From Phoronis ovalis (taxonomy: Eukaryota; Phoronida; Phoronidae), in NCBI GenBank assembly GCA_028565635.1, contig JAOXYB010080276.1, forward strand, positions 1-40,394: a stretch of 40,394 nt of DNA. The letters run 5' to 3'. Below are positions 1 through 22,189 of this stretch, one piece after another. The position numbers and the translations under genes are program-made. The notes beneath the pieces were generated by a model. It was not told the origin of the DNA. It saw only the letters and a list, made by a program, of their open reading frames with translations, and made no database searches. How positions within the stretch are numbered: the first letter of the stretch is position 1; each line of letters begins with the position of its first letter.

Positions 1-396
1 ACAGTTTCTGTTAGAGATGGGCTTCAGGTAAGACATGAAAATTGTATAGCACACGTTGTTCTATAGTGCATGATAACATGACACAGTTTCTGTTAGAGAT
101 GGGCTTCAGGTAAGACATGAAAATTGTATAGCACACATTGTTCTATAGTGCATGATAACGTGACGCAGTTTCTGTTAAGAGATGGGCTTCAGGTAAGACA
201 TGAAAATTGTATAGCACACGTTCTATAGTGCATGATAACGTGACGCAGTTTCTGTTAGAGATGGGCTTCAGGTAAGACATGAAAATTGTATAGCACATGT
301 TGTTCTATAGTGCATGATAACATGACACAGTTTCTGTTAGAGATGGGCTTCAGGTAAGACATGAAAATTGTATAGCACACGTTGTTCTATAGTGCA
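1..396. repeat. 82-bp tandem repeat, 4.8 copies, carrying a splice donor
   Basis: Five copies start at 1, 83, 166, 245 and 327, with unit lengths 82, 83, 79 and 82; the last breaks off near 396. Each copy contains CTTCAGGTAAGAC, a near-perfect splice donor (CAG|GTAAGA), preceded by about 24 nt that can be read TVSVRDGLQ in copies 1, 2 and 5. Copy 3 has one extra A before the donor, which would shift that frame. The array runs off the left edge, so its true length is unknown. I infer that it duplicates the 3' end of a coding exon plus the start of its intron; the exon at 1253 begins in the compatible phase. Confidence 0.9.
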
Positions 397-409
397 TTGT
401 ATCTACAGG

Positions 410-463
410 ATGTTACTATACACATATTTTTAAAAATCTTTAAAAAGATGTGTATAGTAACAT
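410..463. repeat. 54-bp inverted repeat (hairpin)
   Basis: The arms 410-424 and 449-463 are perfect 15-bp reverse complements (arm ATGTTACTATACACA). Pairing continues inward through A/T runs with about one mismatch. It lies just after the last copy of the 82-bp array, inside the presumed intron of the left-edge gene. It could be a small MITE relic or a cruciform-forming site. The rest of this intron, 464-1252, shows nothing I can interpret. Confidence 0.8.
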
Positions 464-1252
464 ACTAAGCATGCATATTTTATTAAATCTTACAGTAATC
501 TTCATTTTTAGTTCGTTCGTCTTCCATGACCGGTAATGTATTCTTGTAAGTGTTGTTGTGTGAATAGCACCATTCCTGGTAATGAAATCAGGTGCTTACT
601 TAAAGATAAAAAATTTATGCTGTGGTTGTTTGGAATTGAATATCCAATGATTTTATTTTCAGACTTGAATACGAATTTATTCTAAAAGGGTATTTATTTA
701 GAAAAGGCAGAATGAAAGTTGTGGTTTCAAAAATATTTAAGGTAAATTTAACTATTAAGATTTGAAATCTGGTTCCTTGAAAAACACCCATCTTTAATAA
801 CAGAAGGAAACTGCATAACTTTGTGATGCTTTTTGAGAGGATGATCTGAACATCAGAAATGGACAAGAGCTAATATAGTCACAGGACATAATGTATGGCA
901 TTTTAATGTTTTTGTGAGCTTAGAAGTCCTTTAAAAAAAAATTATTAAGGGGTCACGAAACTGTTTTCATTATGGAAGGGTTGTATAAGTAACTACTTCC
1001 AAGAAGAGTTGGGATAGGAACAGTTTCTGTTATTTACTAGTTTATGGTAATTATGAGGTGGTGAGTAATAGTTCAGATTACTAGAGAAGAGCGTGGCAAA
1101 CTATTCCAAGCCCACCGTTGTGGTAATTTTTCAGTGGAACTGCCATTAAAACTAGTTCTGCAGCCTGTTTTCAATAATTCATCCCTGTCCATAAGGATAC
1201 TGGTCTGTAAAATGTTATGCTATTAAGCTTGGTAATTTATTTTATTTTATAG

Positions 1253-1654
1253 CTTCTTCAGCCGAATAATACTGAAAAGTTTGAGGCATTATCATTGTCA
1301 CACCTGGTAGAGTTAAGCGTTGTAGCTCAGGCAGGACAGGAACAAATACAGGAAGACATGAAAAATTTTGCGGAGCAACTCAAACCGTATCCTTTTTATT
1401 AGGTCTTTTCGTAAAGGCCTTAAATGAAGCATCTCATTTAATTCATATTAATTTTCAATAACGTGTAGCACATACACACACAAGTTACAGAAATTTAGAA
1501 GCCACGTTATCAAGCTAAATTCCAGATTCCCGTGCTCATCAATGTAATGAGTACATCAATACTATTAATTGACAATGATTCACATTCTCCTTAATTACTG
1601 TTCAGTCTTGTACAGCTGGAAAAAATTGATCCAAAGAGATTGCCACAAGTGTAA
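1253..1654 (+). CDS. 3' end of an unidentified protein-coding gene (partial)
   Basis: Two plus-strand exons are read. The first is 1253-1386, after the acceptor TTTTATAG and before GTATCC; the second is 1606-1654, after TTACTGTTCAG and ending in TAA. They join in phase (CC|T) and give about 60 residues, with a helical stretch around LSHLVELSVVAQAGQEQ and the C-terminus IDPKRLPQV. A preceding exon probably ends at one of the donors in the tandem array at 1-396. I do not recognise the family. A loose positional similarity to the C-terminal helix of dynactin p24 (DCTN3) was considered and is too weak to use. A possible ATTAAA poly(A) signal lies at 1965-1970. The gene ends about 700 bp before the CTR9 start and points the same way. 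Confidence 0.5.
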
Positions 1655-2099
1655 TGGTTGCTGATTCTATTCATCTTATGATCTGAAGAGATAGAACACT
1701 TTACCAAGTAGAATGAGAAGAAACAGAATGAAAAACATTTCAGCAGATATCTCAATCATGTATATAGGATATATTAAACTTCACTGCGAGAAACAACCTT
1801 CTCAAACGAAACAGCAGTGTACTGAAGTAGAATTATAAAAGACACCTTTAATGTACAGTGGTGTAATATTTTATGCTATTTGAAATGAGTTTATTTTGCA
1901 GAATTACTTCTTCAAGTGTCATGATTTGTTATACTTTACTTATATTTTGTATATTATGTTTTAAATTAAATGTGTAAAAAATCATTTGTTTTATCCAATA
2001 TTGTTTTATGCAATAAGTGAAAACAATCCAAGTTATTATCCTTTGTTTGCTTCATATCTAAAAGGATTCCTTGGTAAGAATACAATACATTTTGTGCCC

Positions 2100-2356
2100 G
2101 TATTTAGTCCCACATTTTTTCAGTAATGACACTGAACCTCAGAAAGTCTCCTCTCTGAGTCAACTACAAAATTTCCGCATCCGATTGTGATACATGGTGC
2201 GGTCTGCAGTTTATTCCGAAGGCGGGCAAACCTGTTAAACTTCGCATTTTAACAAAGCCTTTATTTGGCTGATTTGTCACCAGAGGGCGGATTCGTACAG
2301 AACAAAGTACAATTTAACCGAATCTGCTATCGCGGTACCACACTGAAATCTGCAAG
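2100..2356 (+). promoter_or_regulatory. Probable TATA-less CTR9 promoter and 5' UTR
   Basis: This stretch directly precedes the CTR9 start codon and is more GC- and CpG-rich than its surroundings. No TATA box is visible at a useful distance, as is common for housekeeping genes. The sequence CACCAGAGGGCGG at 2278-2290 resembles the core of the animal CTCF motif and lies about 67 bp before the ATG. The start context is GCAAGATGG, with G at +4. Promoter function is inferred from position only. Confidence 0.4.
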
Positions 2357-14232
<11,876 letters not shown>

Positions 14233-15070
14233 ATGAGAATTGTGACTGACCTTAACCTGAAATTATGGACTTGGAATAGCCTTGTCAGAGTCTCGAAATA
14301 AGGATTGGATTAATTCAGGGAGGCACTGCACTGACAGACAGGGACTTATTAAAACTTGAAACTTAAACATTGGAATAGTACATGTTAAGTTTGTAGCACT
14401 TATAATTTTTTTTAACTTTCAAATATCCTTGTAGTACTGAAATTGAGGAAGTTTTTCATCTACCAGTGATACTTGTGACGACAAAATTTGATGTATTTTA
14501 AGCTAAAATCTTAAAACGTGATGTGAAAATGTGCATTGAAGAATTTAAGAAGTTTTATTAGAATATTCATTGAAAGATATTCTCGTTTAAATCACTTAAA
14601 TTGAGTTTACGAATGAATAATCTCTATAATTGTGAATTAAAAAGATGTGAAAGCTTTACAATTACAAGTAGCCAGCTTCTAAGCTGTGCAGAGAGATGTG
14701 AATTCAACATATATGTTTTTCATTATCTAAATGCAAGTAATAGAAATCTTGAAATGTGACACTACCTATATTATACACTGTGTTGTGGTTCTAATTTCAG
14801 ATGTGCACAGGGAATTATTAGGTCAAATAGATTGTAGATGGCTTTCAAAAGCAAAAATTTCAAAAACGTTGTTTCTTGTTCTTGCATCCTTAGAACAGTG
14901 ATTGCATATCTATTTGTCTCACATCTACTGCTGGTACTACAGTTAGCCGAATATTTGCAAATAACAGAACATAAAATAACAGAGCTTTGTACTGATTATG
15001 TTCTCCTCTGATATTTATCTTCAACTGTTAATAAAAAAATCTGAAAATAAATTTTCAATTTATTAATTTA
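14233..15070 (+). other. CTR9 3' UTR with two poly(A) signals
   Basis: AT-rich sequence follows the CTR9 stop. AATAAA occurs at 15030-15035 and 15046-15051, followed by a T-rich stretch with TTTTTTTTGTG, as expected for a cleavage site near 15070. No earlier canonical AATAAA was noticed, so the 3' UTR is estimated at about 840 nt. Confidence 0.6.
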
Positions 15071-15569
15071 GTTTTTTTTGTGATATACATGTTCTTTGAT
15101 AAATTGTTATGTTTTTGACCAAACGATTTCATTTGGAATAGTGTTTTTAATCAAAGATCGTGCGTTATATAACACTATAAATATTATTTAAATGACTTTC
15201 CCATCTAATTCAATAGTAATAGCATCAACTTCATTTTTTGTTGGAAAATATAACTGACAGCGTGGTTTAATTTATCCAGTCCAGTCACAAAGCAAGAAAA
15301 TTGTTTCGCTTCCGATATCTGCAGCTGATATTTAGTACGCACATGTAAAATATTGTCACGTTGGAACATCATGAGTCGCAGTTTCCATGTGTATCAAGGG
15401 TCAGTCATGTTACCCACCTGTTTCTTAGAACATTGCTAGGAGAAAGGGAGGGACATTATTGACGAAAGAACAGGGAGAAAATACTTACGCTGTTCTTTTA
15501 TATTTAATAACATCTCACACGATATCCCATGCGATTCAATCCAAACTGTTGTAACACGCGAACTAACGT

Positions 15570-16028
15570 ATGGCGTCTACAATTGGGCTAAGAATACAGC
15601 TATTTATTTTATTTTTCTTGGTCGATATATGCTTAGACCTATTGTCAATTTTGTTTAAAATTAGTATAACATTTCCAATAACATAATTTGCCACGGCTTG
15701 AGCAAGAAACGGTTTTAAAATTATCCTGTTACATTATCACTACAATTGTGTCTCATGTTTTCAACTATTATTTGCACATGTTTAAACAAGTAAGAAATTT
15801 AGGCGACTTGAGACCACCTGGTGGACATATCAGGAAACCCAGCTTCACACTTCCCAAACACAATTTAATAAATAGATTAAGAAAAGTAGCACCACAATTG
15901 CAATGCCGGTATTTACCGGGTAGGTAATAAAGGGGAGATTTGTTTTTGAAACAAGAATTTAATTGTTCGTTAATACCTAATTGTTTAATATATATTGTGT
16001 TGTTGCAGCAAACCAAGTAGAGGTATAG
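15570..16028 (+). CDS. Candidate small secreted-peptide gene (three-exon model, speculative)
   Basis: An ATG at 15570 opens a signal-peptide-like frame, MASTIGLRIQLFILFFLVDI, that stays open for 38 codons. A donor-like GTATAA at 15664 and an acceptor-like AAATTTAG ending at 15802 would join it in phase to a basic, proline-containing exon (15803-15919; DLRPPGGHIRKPSFTLPKH, then an NRLRK stretch and QCRYLP). This can splice at GTAGGT to the good acceptor TTGTTGCAG (exon 16009-16028, ending NQVEV and TAG) for 76 residues in all. Unspliced, it reads LPGR and stops at 15927, which resembles a terminal amidation signal. A TATA-like TTATATTTAA lies at 15498-15507. Against it: the first acceptor has a poor pyrimidine tract and I know no homologue. 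The upstream 15070-15569 holds nothing else. Confidence 0.25.
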
Positions 16029-16397
16029 TTCTTCTCTAGATATCTGGCATGACAACTACTACTGTGTCAGGATATAATCCCAGCTGTATATTAGTGGACA
16101 GTTTTCCTTGTAAATTTCTTGTTTTCTTTCTATGCGCCCATGGTTATTTGATATTTATAGGTAACGCGATGTTTGAAGAATATAAAGAAACATGAAATAT
16201 CATATTTCATAGAAAAGCAATGCGATTCCTTCGAGTAAGGTGCAGATGTGATCTGTCTGAATGCGGTTTCCAACATTTCTCAAGTCAGCCATAATAGAAA
16301 AAAAATCCACACACGAAGAGCGCGGCTGTAGGCATGAGATACACGATTGTTATGATTATTTTGTTACTGGCTAATTACTGTAAAGAGATTTGTTTAT

Positions 16398-16606
16398 ATT
16401 GACGTAGAATGGAAATTAATTGTGCCCTTACGTCATAGTTTTTTATAGAAATGAATACATACTTTAAAAATTTACTGCATGAAATAAATAAACTCATTTG
16501 AAGATGCTAGTGAGTAAACCATGCGGAAATGCAAGTGTTTACTGGTCAAACAGATCGACTGTAAAGGGATGTTTTGGTTTACTTGACGTCACACCTTTTT
16601 ATATAA
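16398..16606 (+). promoter_or_regulatory. CRE cluster plus TATA box (promoter-like)
   Basis: A perfect palindromic cAMP-response element, TGACGTCA, lies at 16584-16591. A TATA motif, TATATAA, begins 9 bp further on at 16600-16606. Two related sites precede them: TTGACGTAG near 16399 and TTACGTCAT near 16428. A CRE just upstream of a TATA box in plus orientation is typical of CREB-driven promoters of secretory peptide genes. I could not attach a convincing downstream gene, so this may be an orphan promoter or chance. Confidence 0.3.
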
Positions 16607-16934
16607 TACATAGAAAAATACAAATTTAAGGAACATAGAAATGAAGATATTATCAAAGAAAAACTGTTTCCTTGATGTCATTTAAACTTAAACCACAACA
16701 TTATAAAAAGTGCTAGACATATCTGAGTGAGTGATACTCATGTAAATTATCATTATTCATAATTCAGATTCGCCTGTTTTTAGAACAGCAAATATTGTAT
16801 AAAAACAGGTGGCATTTGTTAATAAAACTCATTCAAGGATCAAACTAAACTTTTAAAATTTTTAGTATCATTCCAGTCTTTTTTAAATCACTTTTTACTT
16901 CGGTAGCTTGCCATTTTTAATTAAAACCCCAGCA

Positions 16935-17160
16935 TGCCCTGATCACGATTATCCAGAAACAGGGATTCATTTTGACTACAGCCAGCTGATCTCATATATC
17001 AATAGGTCAATAGGTAGTTGGTTGAGGTAAAATACTATCGTATTTAAGCATAAAACTGGATGTGCATCTACACTTCGGCCTCACAACAGCTGCCGTAGTG
17101 TCCGTTAATCTTTCTTCTAATCCTCGAGAAACCCGGGGACCACCTTTAGAGCTGCTGAAT
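16935..17160 (+). other. Locally GC-richer segment with two open frames, origin unknown
   Basis: This block differs from its AT-rich surroundings. After the acceptor-like AATTAAAACCCCAG near 16932 the frame reads CPDHDYPETGIHFDYSQLI and stays open for about 33 codons. A second frame about 40 nt later, around 17030-17165, contains HLHFGLTTAAVVSVNLSS before a TAA. They are in different frames and too close for a normal intron, so a pseudogene or decayed transposon is as likely as real exons. I recognise neither peptide. From 17166 to 18713 the sequence is AT-rich and I see nothing in it. Confidence 0.15.
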
Positions 17161-18713
17161 ATTCCAAATTAACGTACTACGTAATAGATGAGGCAATACT
17201 GCAATCTCTTATACACGTTTTCAGGAAAATGTCGTGCTCCTAGTAATAATTAAGGTCCGTTTGCTGGTTATTTTTTTAATGTACTCATATCATTTTATGC
17301 CTTTGGTTATTGATTTGAAATGACATGTATGTTGTTATTTATAGTGCATGTTAACTTTATTTTTAGTATTTGGAGTAATATAAAATCACTACAAAAGCCA
17401 TCGACGGTTTCCGCAAAACATGCTAGTTACTCCATACATGACCCCTAATCTTTTTTATTTTAACACTTAAAAAATATATGTCACGCTTTAAATTAGAATT
17501 CTATTTTTTTACAATATGTACATAAAAAACTTTATAATCTATAAAATAATTATTTTCATCAGCTACAATTGTTATCAAATTACATCTCTCATTAAAATGT
17601 AATGGTAATTAATATCAAAGTTGAAAAGTAATAATAAATTCCGAGAATAAGAACATAAAAAAAGAATAAATATGGCATATTACTAAAGACATATCTTCTA
17701 ATAGTATCAGTGTGAATGTTTAGGTTTATGTTGCCTATAGAATTTAAAAAATTCAGTGTTTTTTTTCCTTGAAAACTTATTTCTAATTAAAAAGTACTTA
17801 AAAATAACTCAAGCGGAAGTAAGAATGTTCTGTTACTATTATACGTATATTTCTGCTACTGTTCGCCTCAAAATAAATAAGAATCACTTTTTTAAAATAA
17901 CTTAAGAAAACATAATTATCCAAGCTGCACATTACATAATTATTAGATCTAGTACTGGTGTCAAATGCTTGTATGAAACGCACATTATTGTCTCTGAAGC
18001 TTATTTGTTTCATTTCCACCGCTATTACTTTAGTTATTAACTGAGATTACCTTGGGATTTATTTTTGTATGCTCAGCTTTGCATACTGCATTGTTTAATT
18101 ACTTTGCTATTACTATATTTGCTGATTTAGATTTTGTCTATATATTATAAAATGATTATTTCACTTAATTTTGTAATGACTGACAATAAATCTGTTTCGT
18201 TGTACCTCTACTGGGATAATTGTGAGCTAAAGATTCTCCCTGGATAATTCTCATTGTGATTTTGCTTAATTATTTTGTTATTTACACACTATTTAATTAA
18301 TTTTTTCCTGGATATTTCTTTATGTGTTGCCAAACTTTTCGTTTATATTGCTATACCTTTTCTTTATTAATTTACTAATTTATTGACACCCTTATTTTCT
18401 GCTTGTTAAATAGATTGTCCACATTTTTAAACTTGATTATTCTTGTATTGCATCTAGTTACACCCTTTTAAACTTTGTTAATTAATTTGTTTATGATATT
18501 TTCATTTATTTGATGAATAACTTCTTATTGAAAGATCATTATTGTCGCTTATTACTTATTAATTATAGCTTTCTGTCCAAGCATTCTGCTGGTGCACACT
18601 TTTTAGCATATTTTCCGCAACACTTGTTGAACAAATTAGAGTTTGTTTTTAGTTGTTTTTTTTTTGTAATAGTAAGCAATACCGTGGTGAACTGTAAGCT
18701 TCAACAAACAAAA

Positions 18714-18839
18714 CAGGCTGGTTATATGAGGCAGGTTATATAGGCAGGTTATGTAGGCAGGTTATATAGGCAGGTTATATAGGCAGGTAATATAGGCAGG
18801 TTATATAGGCAGGTTATATAGGCAGGTTATATAGGCAGG
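18714..18839. repeat. 13-bp minisatellite
   Basis: About 9.5 copies of GGCAGGTTATATA stand head to tail, with single-base variants (ATGTA, GGTAATATA, and a first copy GGCTGGTTATATGA). Each unit contains CAGGTTA, which resembles a weak splice donor, and TATA on both strands. The candidate exon at 18844-19026 begins immediately after the array. Confidence 0.95.
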
Positions 18840-18843
18840 CCTA

Positions 18844-19026
18844 GCTGACAACGAACTAGATCAGCAGCGTGCTACATCTCAGTCGTCATCATTACAACAT
18901 GTTTTACTGCTTCGAAGCATATTTGCATCTTATTTGCATGATGTATGTTATACGATCAAAAAAGCTCGCTGTGATCGATACATGAATGAGCTATATAACA
19001 GAATTAGTAATTATCTACTTTCCCAG
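18844..19026 (+). CDS. Candidate orphan coding exon
   Basis: A frame open from just after the 13-bp minisatellite runs 61 codons and ends exactly at a good donor, TTTCCCAG|GTAATC. The peptide is complex and helical in character, with segments SSLQHVLLLRSIFASYLHD and RCDRYMNELYNRISNYLLSQ, and two cysteines (VCY, ARC). Possible acceptors lie after CTACATCTCAG near 18892 or at the array edge. Downstream, TTTTTACAAATTCATAG at 19060-19076 could be the next acceptor, leading to a short in-frame end (EMFHVA and stop). I know no homologue and no initiating exon, so this is exon-like sequence, not a gene call. From 19100 to 20615 I see nothing further. Confidence 0.22.
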
Positions 19027-20614
19027 GTAATCAGCGTGTAGACATATAATTAGTACTTTATTTTTACAAATTCATAGGAAATGTTTCATGTTGCATAGTA
19101 TTGATTAACATGTGCATTGAAAAACCTTGATAAAGAAATTTTCATTAAATAACGCTGGAGCCATTAAATTTTCTTTTTGCATTTTAAGTAGAAACAATAA
19201 GCTGTTTAAAAAGTATACAAATGGTCATGAAGATATCATAAAATATCCATTTGTGGTTAATTACTCTGTTACTGCGCCGTTGCGTGCTAGTAGTTCTATC
19301 CAATTATGATATCCTGGACACCTGGGAGTTTTTTTTCTTGCATATTACGCTCTAAGTTGAATCATCTAGCAATACTTTTTGCGTAATGAATGTAAATTTA
19401 TATATAAAAAAGGAAATGATAAAACATAGTGTTTAGAGATGAGGGAGCTATATACTACATTTGTGGAACATGGAGTACAAACCGGGTAATAAATACAATC
19501 CTTAATGTTTCGAGTGTCTCGACTACATGTATCTTGCAGGGTACTTGATCTTAATCTGGAATAATATGGATATTGCCTTGTTGCTAATAAAGACAGCCCC
19601 CGTTATTAAATTATATAAAATTTGCCTTGTCCCTTACAGGAAATTTGCCTCTTAGAACTGTAAAGCTATCACGCACCCCGAACCAACTGATAATGTATTA
19701 ATTAAAAAGAAGATTTTTCCAATAGTTTTAATAGAGAATTAAGATTATAATTATAAATTACCTGTGCATTATAAAACACTGCAAAATTACATATATATGA
19801 CGTTCTTTTCAGTCTTCAGTGATAAATATACAGATCTTTAATAGTATTTATTTATTTATGGGGTATACAGGTGCGTTATGTGTAAGACGTTCATAATATT
19901 AAAATCTATTTTACTACCTACGTGATTAGAATAAAGCTGACTGGATTAGTAGAAACGCGACAATTCACGTAACATTAGGCCAGGAATTAGCCTAATTACA
20001 TGAAATCTATTAGACAGTTGCCAGTCTTTGCCAATCGCCTCTGGAATAACAAATTTCTTATAATATATAAATGTCATCAGATGCCCAGAGGCAAAATTAA
20101 TCATTGGCTGCTATATTATCTAAATGATGCACAAAAAAATGCCATTTAGGTTTTTATTTATTCAACTAAAATTATAGCACTTGTATTAATTAGAGGAAAT
20201 AATTTTATCTCGTATTTGAAAAGATAGCTTAATTTATTTTATTTATGCTATCAGATCATAAAAATACGGATTTCTCTCCCACAGCGATCTTATAGAATCT
20301 GAAAATTGCATAGTAATTTAAAAAGATACGATTAAAAAATATAAGAAATCAGTGTAATTACATAATTTCTCATAAAAACTTGCATAATAACAAAATCACA
20401 TTTGTGATAAATGTGTTAATAGTTAATAATTCAACCGTTTACAAGTTGTGATCACTTTGTTAGAAACAAGCACAGTATATTCATAACAAAGAAATTCACT
20501 CTGAAGCACGTCAATTGTTTGAGTAGTGCAATTTCTACGACAACTAGACAAACTCCCTCATTTGTTCATAAAGGCTTTGAGCCCGGAGAGGCCACTGCCA
20601 TTCACAGCCACTGT

Positions 20615-20950
20615 ATAACGTACTTCCCCATAGGCCCTCCTTTTTCAACCTCCTCTCTCACCAAGGGTATCTTTTTCACGTTTATTTCCATGGAGTGTTT
20701 TTTTGCAAATAAAGTCTAACCATGGGTTACATATTTTTAAATAGATGATTATTTACCGCAAGGTGCCACATTTTTGGGATTTTGTCTAGTTTTTTTGCCA
20801 TCGGGCATACATTCTGGTGTTTATTCTAGGAGTTTTTACCATGGAGGTTTGTTCTTTTCAAATAAATTTTTACCATTTTTGGGTATATTTTCTGAATTCA
20901 TTTTTTACCATAGGTATTTTTATGGGTCTCACACATTCACCAAGTTTATA
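20615..20950. repeat. Decayed tandem array with 30-44-bp period and ACCATGG core
   Basis: A core of the form TTTTTACCATGG recurs nine times at about 20623, 20658, 20688, 20718, 20753, 20797, 20838, 20873 and 20907. Variants include CCCATAGG, ACCAAGGG, TCCATGGAG, ACCGCAAGG, GCCATCGGG and ACCATAGG. Two neighbouring stretches also share a CAAATAAA segment (20706-20713 and 20858-20866). The array is strongly diverged. The open frames across it are a by-product of its composition. It lies about 450 bp from the 3' end of the peptide-precursor gene. Confidence 0.55.
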
Positions 20951-21304
20951 GCAGGCCTGTTACCGCCAAAATATAATTACACGTAGAATGAACGGTACCA
21001 GTCGTTATCACTTAGCTAGTGTCTAGGATCGCATACATGTATTCTATGTATATCCTCACGTGTGACTGAGAAGACTAGAAGAATGGGATGGCAATAAAAA
21101 TATAAAAAAATATTAGTAAAAGTAGATTAAATTCATGAACAACACAAAGGAACATAAAAGTATTGTGAACATACTCGCACGTGCTTTTTCATCCATATTG
21201 AGTAATGCATGAAAACGGGATGGTGTTAACGAATTTGGTTAGGAAATAAAGGAATGAGACTTCGAATTATGACAATAAACACATCAGGTTACAGCATACT
21301 TAAT

Positions 21305-21310
21305 TTTATT
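21305..21310 (-). terminator. Poly(A) signal of the peptide-precursor gene
   Basis: AATAAA on the minus strand, about 95 nt after the stop codon of the precursor at 21405. It gives a short 3' UTR typical of small prohormone genes. Confidence 0.6.
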
Positions 21311-21404
21311 TAGGTAAAACAATACAAATAAATATTCCTCAAAATGAGCTTTCATTTACAACTTTTATCATAGCACAAACAACAACTTCACACAAAACAT
21401 AAAG

Positions 21405-22091
21405 CTACCTTTTTCCCCAGGTTAAATATGAGCGAACAGGTGGTTGAGGTTTTCGTTCTTCAGGACGAGCGTATTGTGCTTGTAACTGATAACCGAAACT
21501 TGGTGTTCGCTTGTGTTTTCTTTTATTTGATAATTTATCATTTTTTCTATCATTTACATTATATTTTCTATTTGACCTTAAATCGTACTTATTATTTTGT
21601 TGAAATAAATATGGATTAAAGCCAGTTTTGTAACCATTATCCCTCTGGAAATTTGAAAATGTATCTCTGATATTATTTTTGGTTAAATCTTCCAACCAGC
21701 TGTTTGAATACCTTGGTGACTGCAGTATGATCTTCGTCCATATACTTGACCCACCTCTCCTAGGATTTATATAGCTATTTTGATTCCGTATGCTTATGTC
21801 GGACGACTGAGGCTTAGCTTTCAAATGACGTAGCACGTCATTTAAACTGAACTGTCCATTTAAGGCGTCGGATCTTGCATAGTGTTCACTTGAGTCTCTT
21901 TTTATACCAAATGTCCTATCATCTTCATACTCATATGGAATATAACGAGCGTTAACAACCGTACTATTAATAATCAACAAAAACGTGATTTCCAGAAAAA
22001 GAGATTGTAATACATTTCTAACGGCGTATCTGTAGTAATGTTTATTATTTGTTCCAAAGCGGATCCGTGGAACCGCAGCAGCTGCGCCCAT
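21405..22091 (-). CDS. Putative amidated neuropeptide precursor (unassigned family)
   Basis: The exon begins at 22115 after the minus-strand acceptor TTTTCATTTCAG; the first ATG in frame is 22091-22089, giving 228 residues. Residues 28-48 form a hydrophobic segment (LQSLFLEITFLLI) with a likely signal cleavage after VVNA, although the stretch before it is unusually long for a signal peptide. Basic processing sites are IKR (63-65), RR (111-112), NKRKHKR (189-195) and a terminal GKR. Cleavage after residue 195 and amidation would release a 30-residue peptide ending PPVRSYLTW-amide; cutting at R220 would give SYLTW-amide. The middle is rich in N, S, Y, R and K. It fits none of the molluscan or annelid peptide families I know; kinins end WG-amide and APGWamide precursors carry many copies. 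The upstream exon is probably non-coding but could add in-frame residues. Confidence 0.72.
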   Translation of the reverse strand: MGAAAAVPRIRFGTNNKHYYRYAVRNVLQSLFLEITFLLIINSTVVNARYIPYEYEDDRTFGIKRDSSEHYARSDALNGQFSLNDVLRHLKAKPQSSDISIRNQNSYINPRRGGSSIWTKIILQSPRYSNSWLEDLTKNNIRDTFSNFQRDNGYKTGFNPYLFQQNNKYDLRSNRKYNVNDRKNDKLSNKRKHKRTPSFGYQLQAQYARPEERKPQPPVRSYLTWGKR

Positions 22092-22189
22092 CTTCAAATT
22101 ATCAGCCTTTAAGGTCTGAAATGAAAAAAAAATGTAATGTTGCTGCTTTTTTAAAGAACATGACTGAATGAAAAATATTGTTTGCTGTT

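Noticed and set aside
1253-1654. Assignment of the left-edge gene to dynactin subunit 3
   Set aside because: Only a sparse pattern of P, L and H positions aligns; the conserved KQF-x-x-WD region of that family is missing.
15768-16055. Minus-strand open frame opposite the candidate peptide gene
   Set aside because: No signal peptide, splice context or recognisable domain; it mirrors the plus-strand open region.
21405-22097. Start of the peptide precursor two codons earlier at 22097
   Set aside because: That codon is TTG; the first ATG in frame is at 22091.
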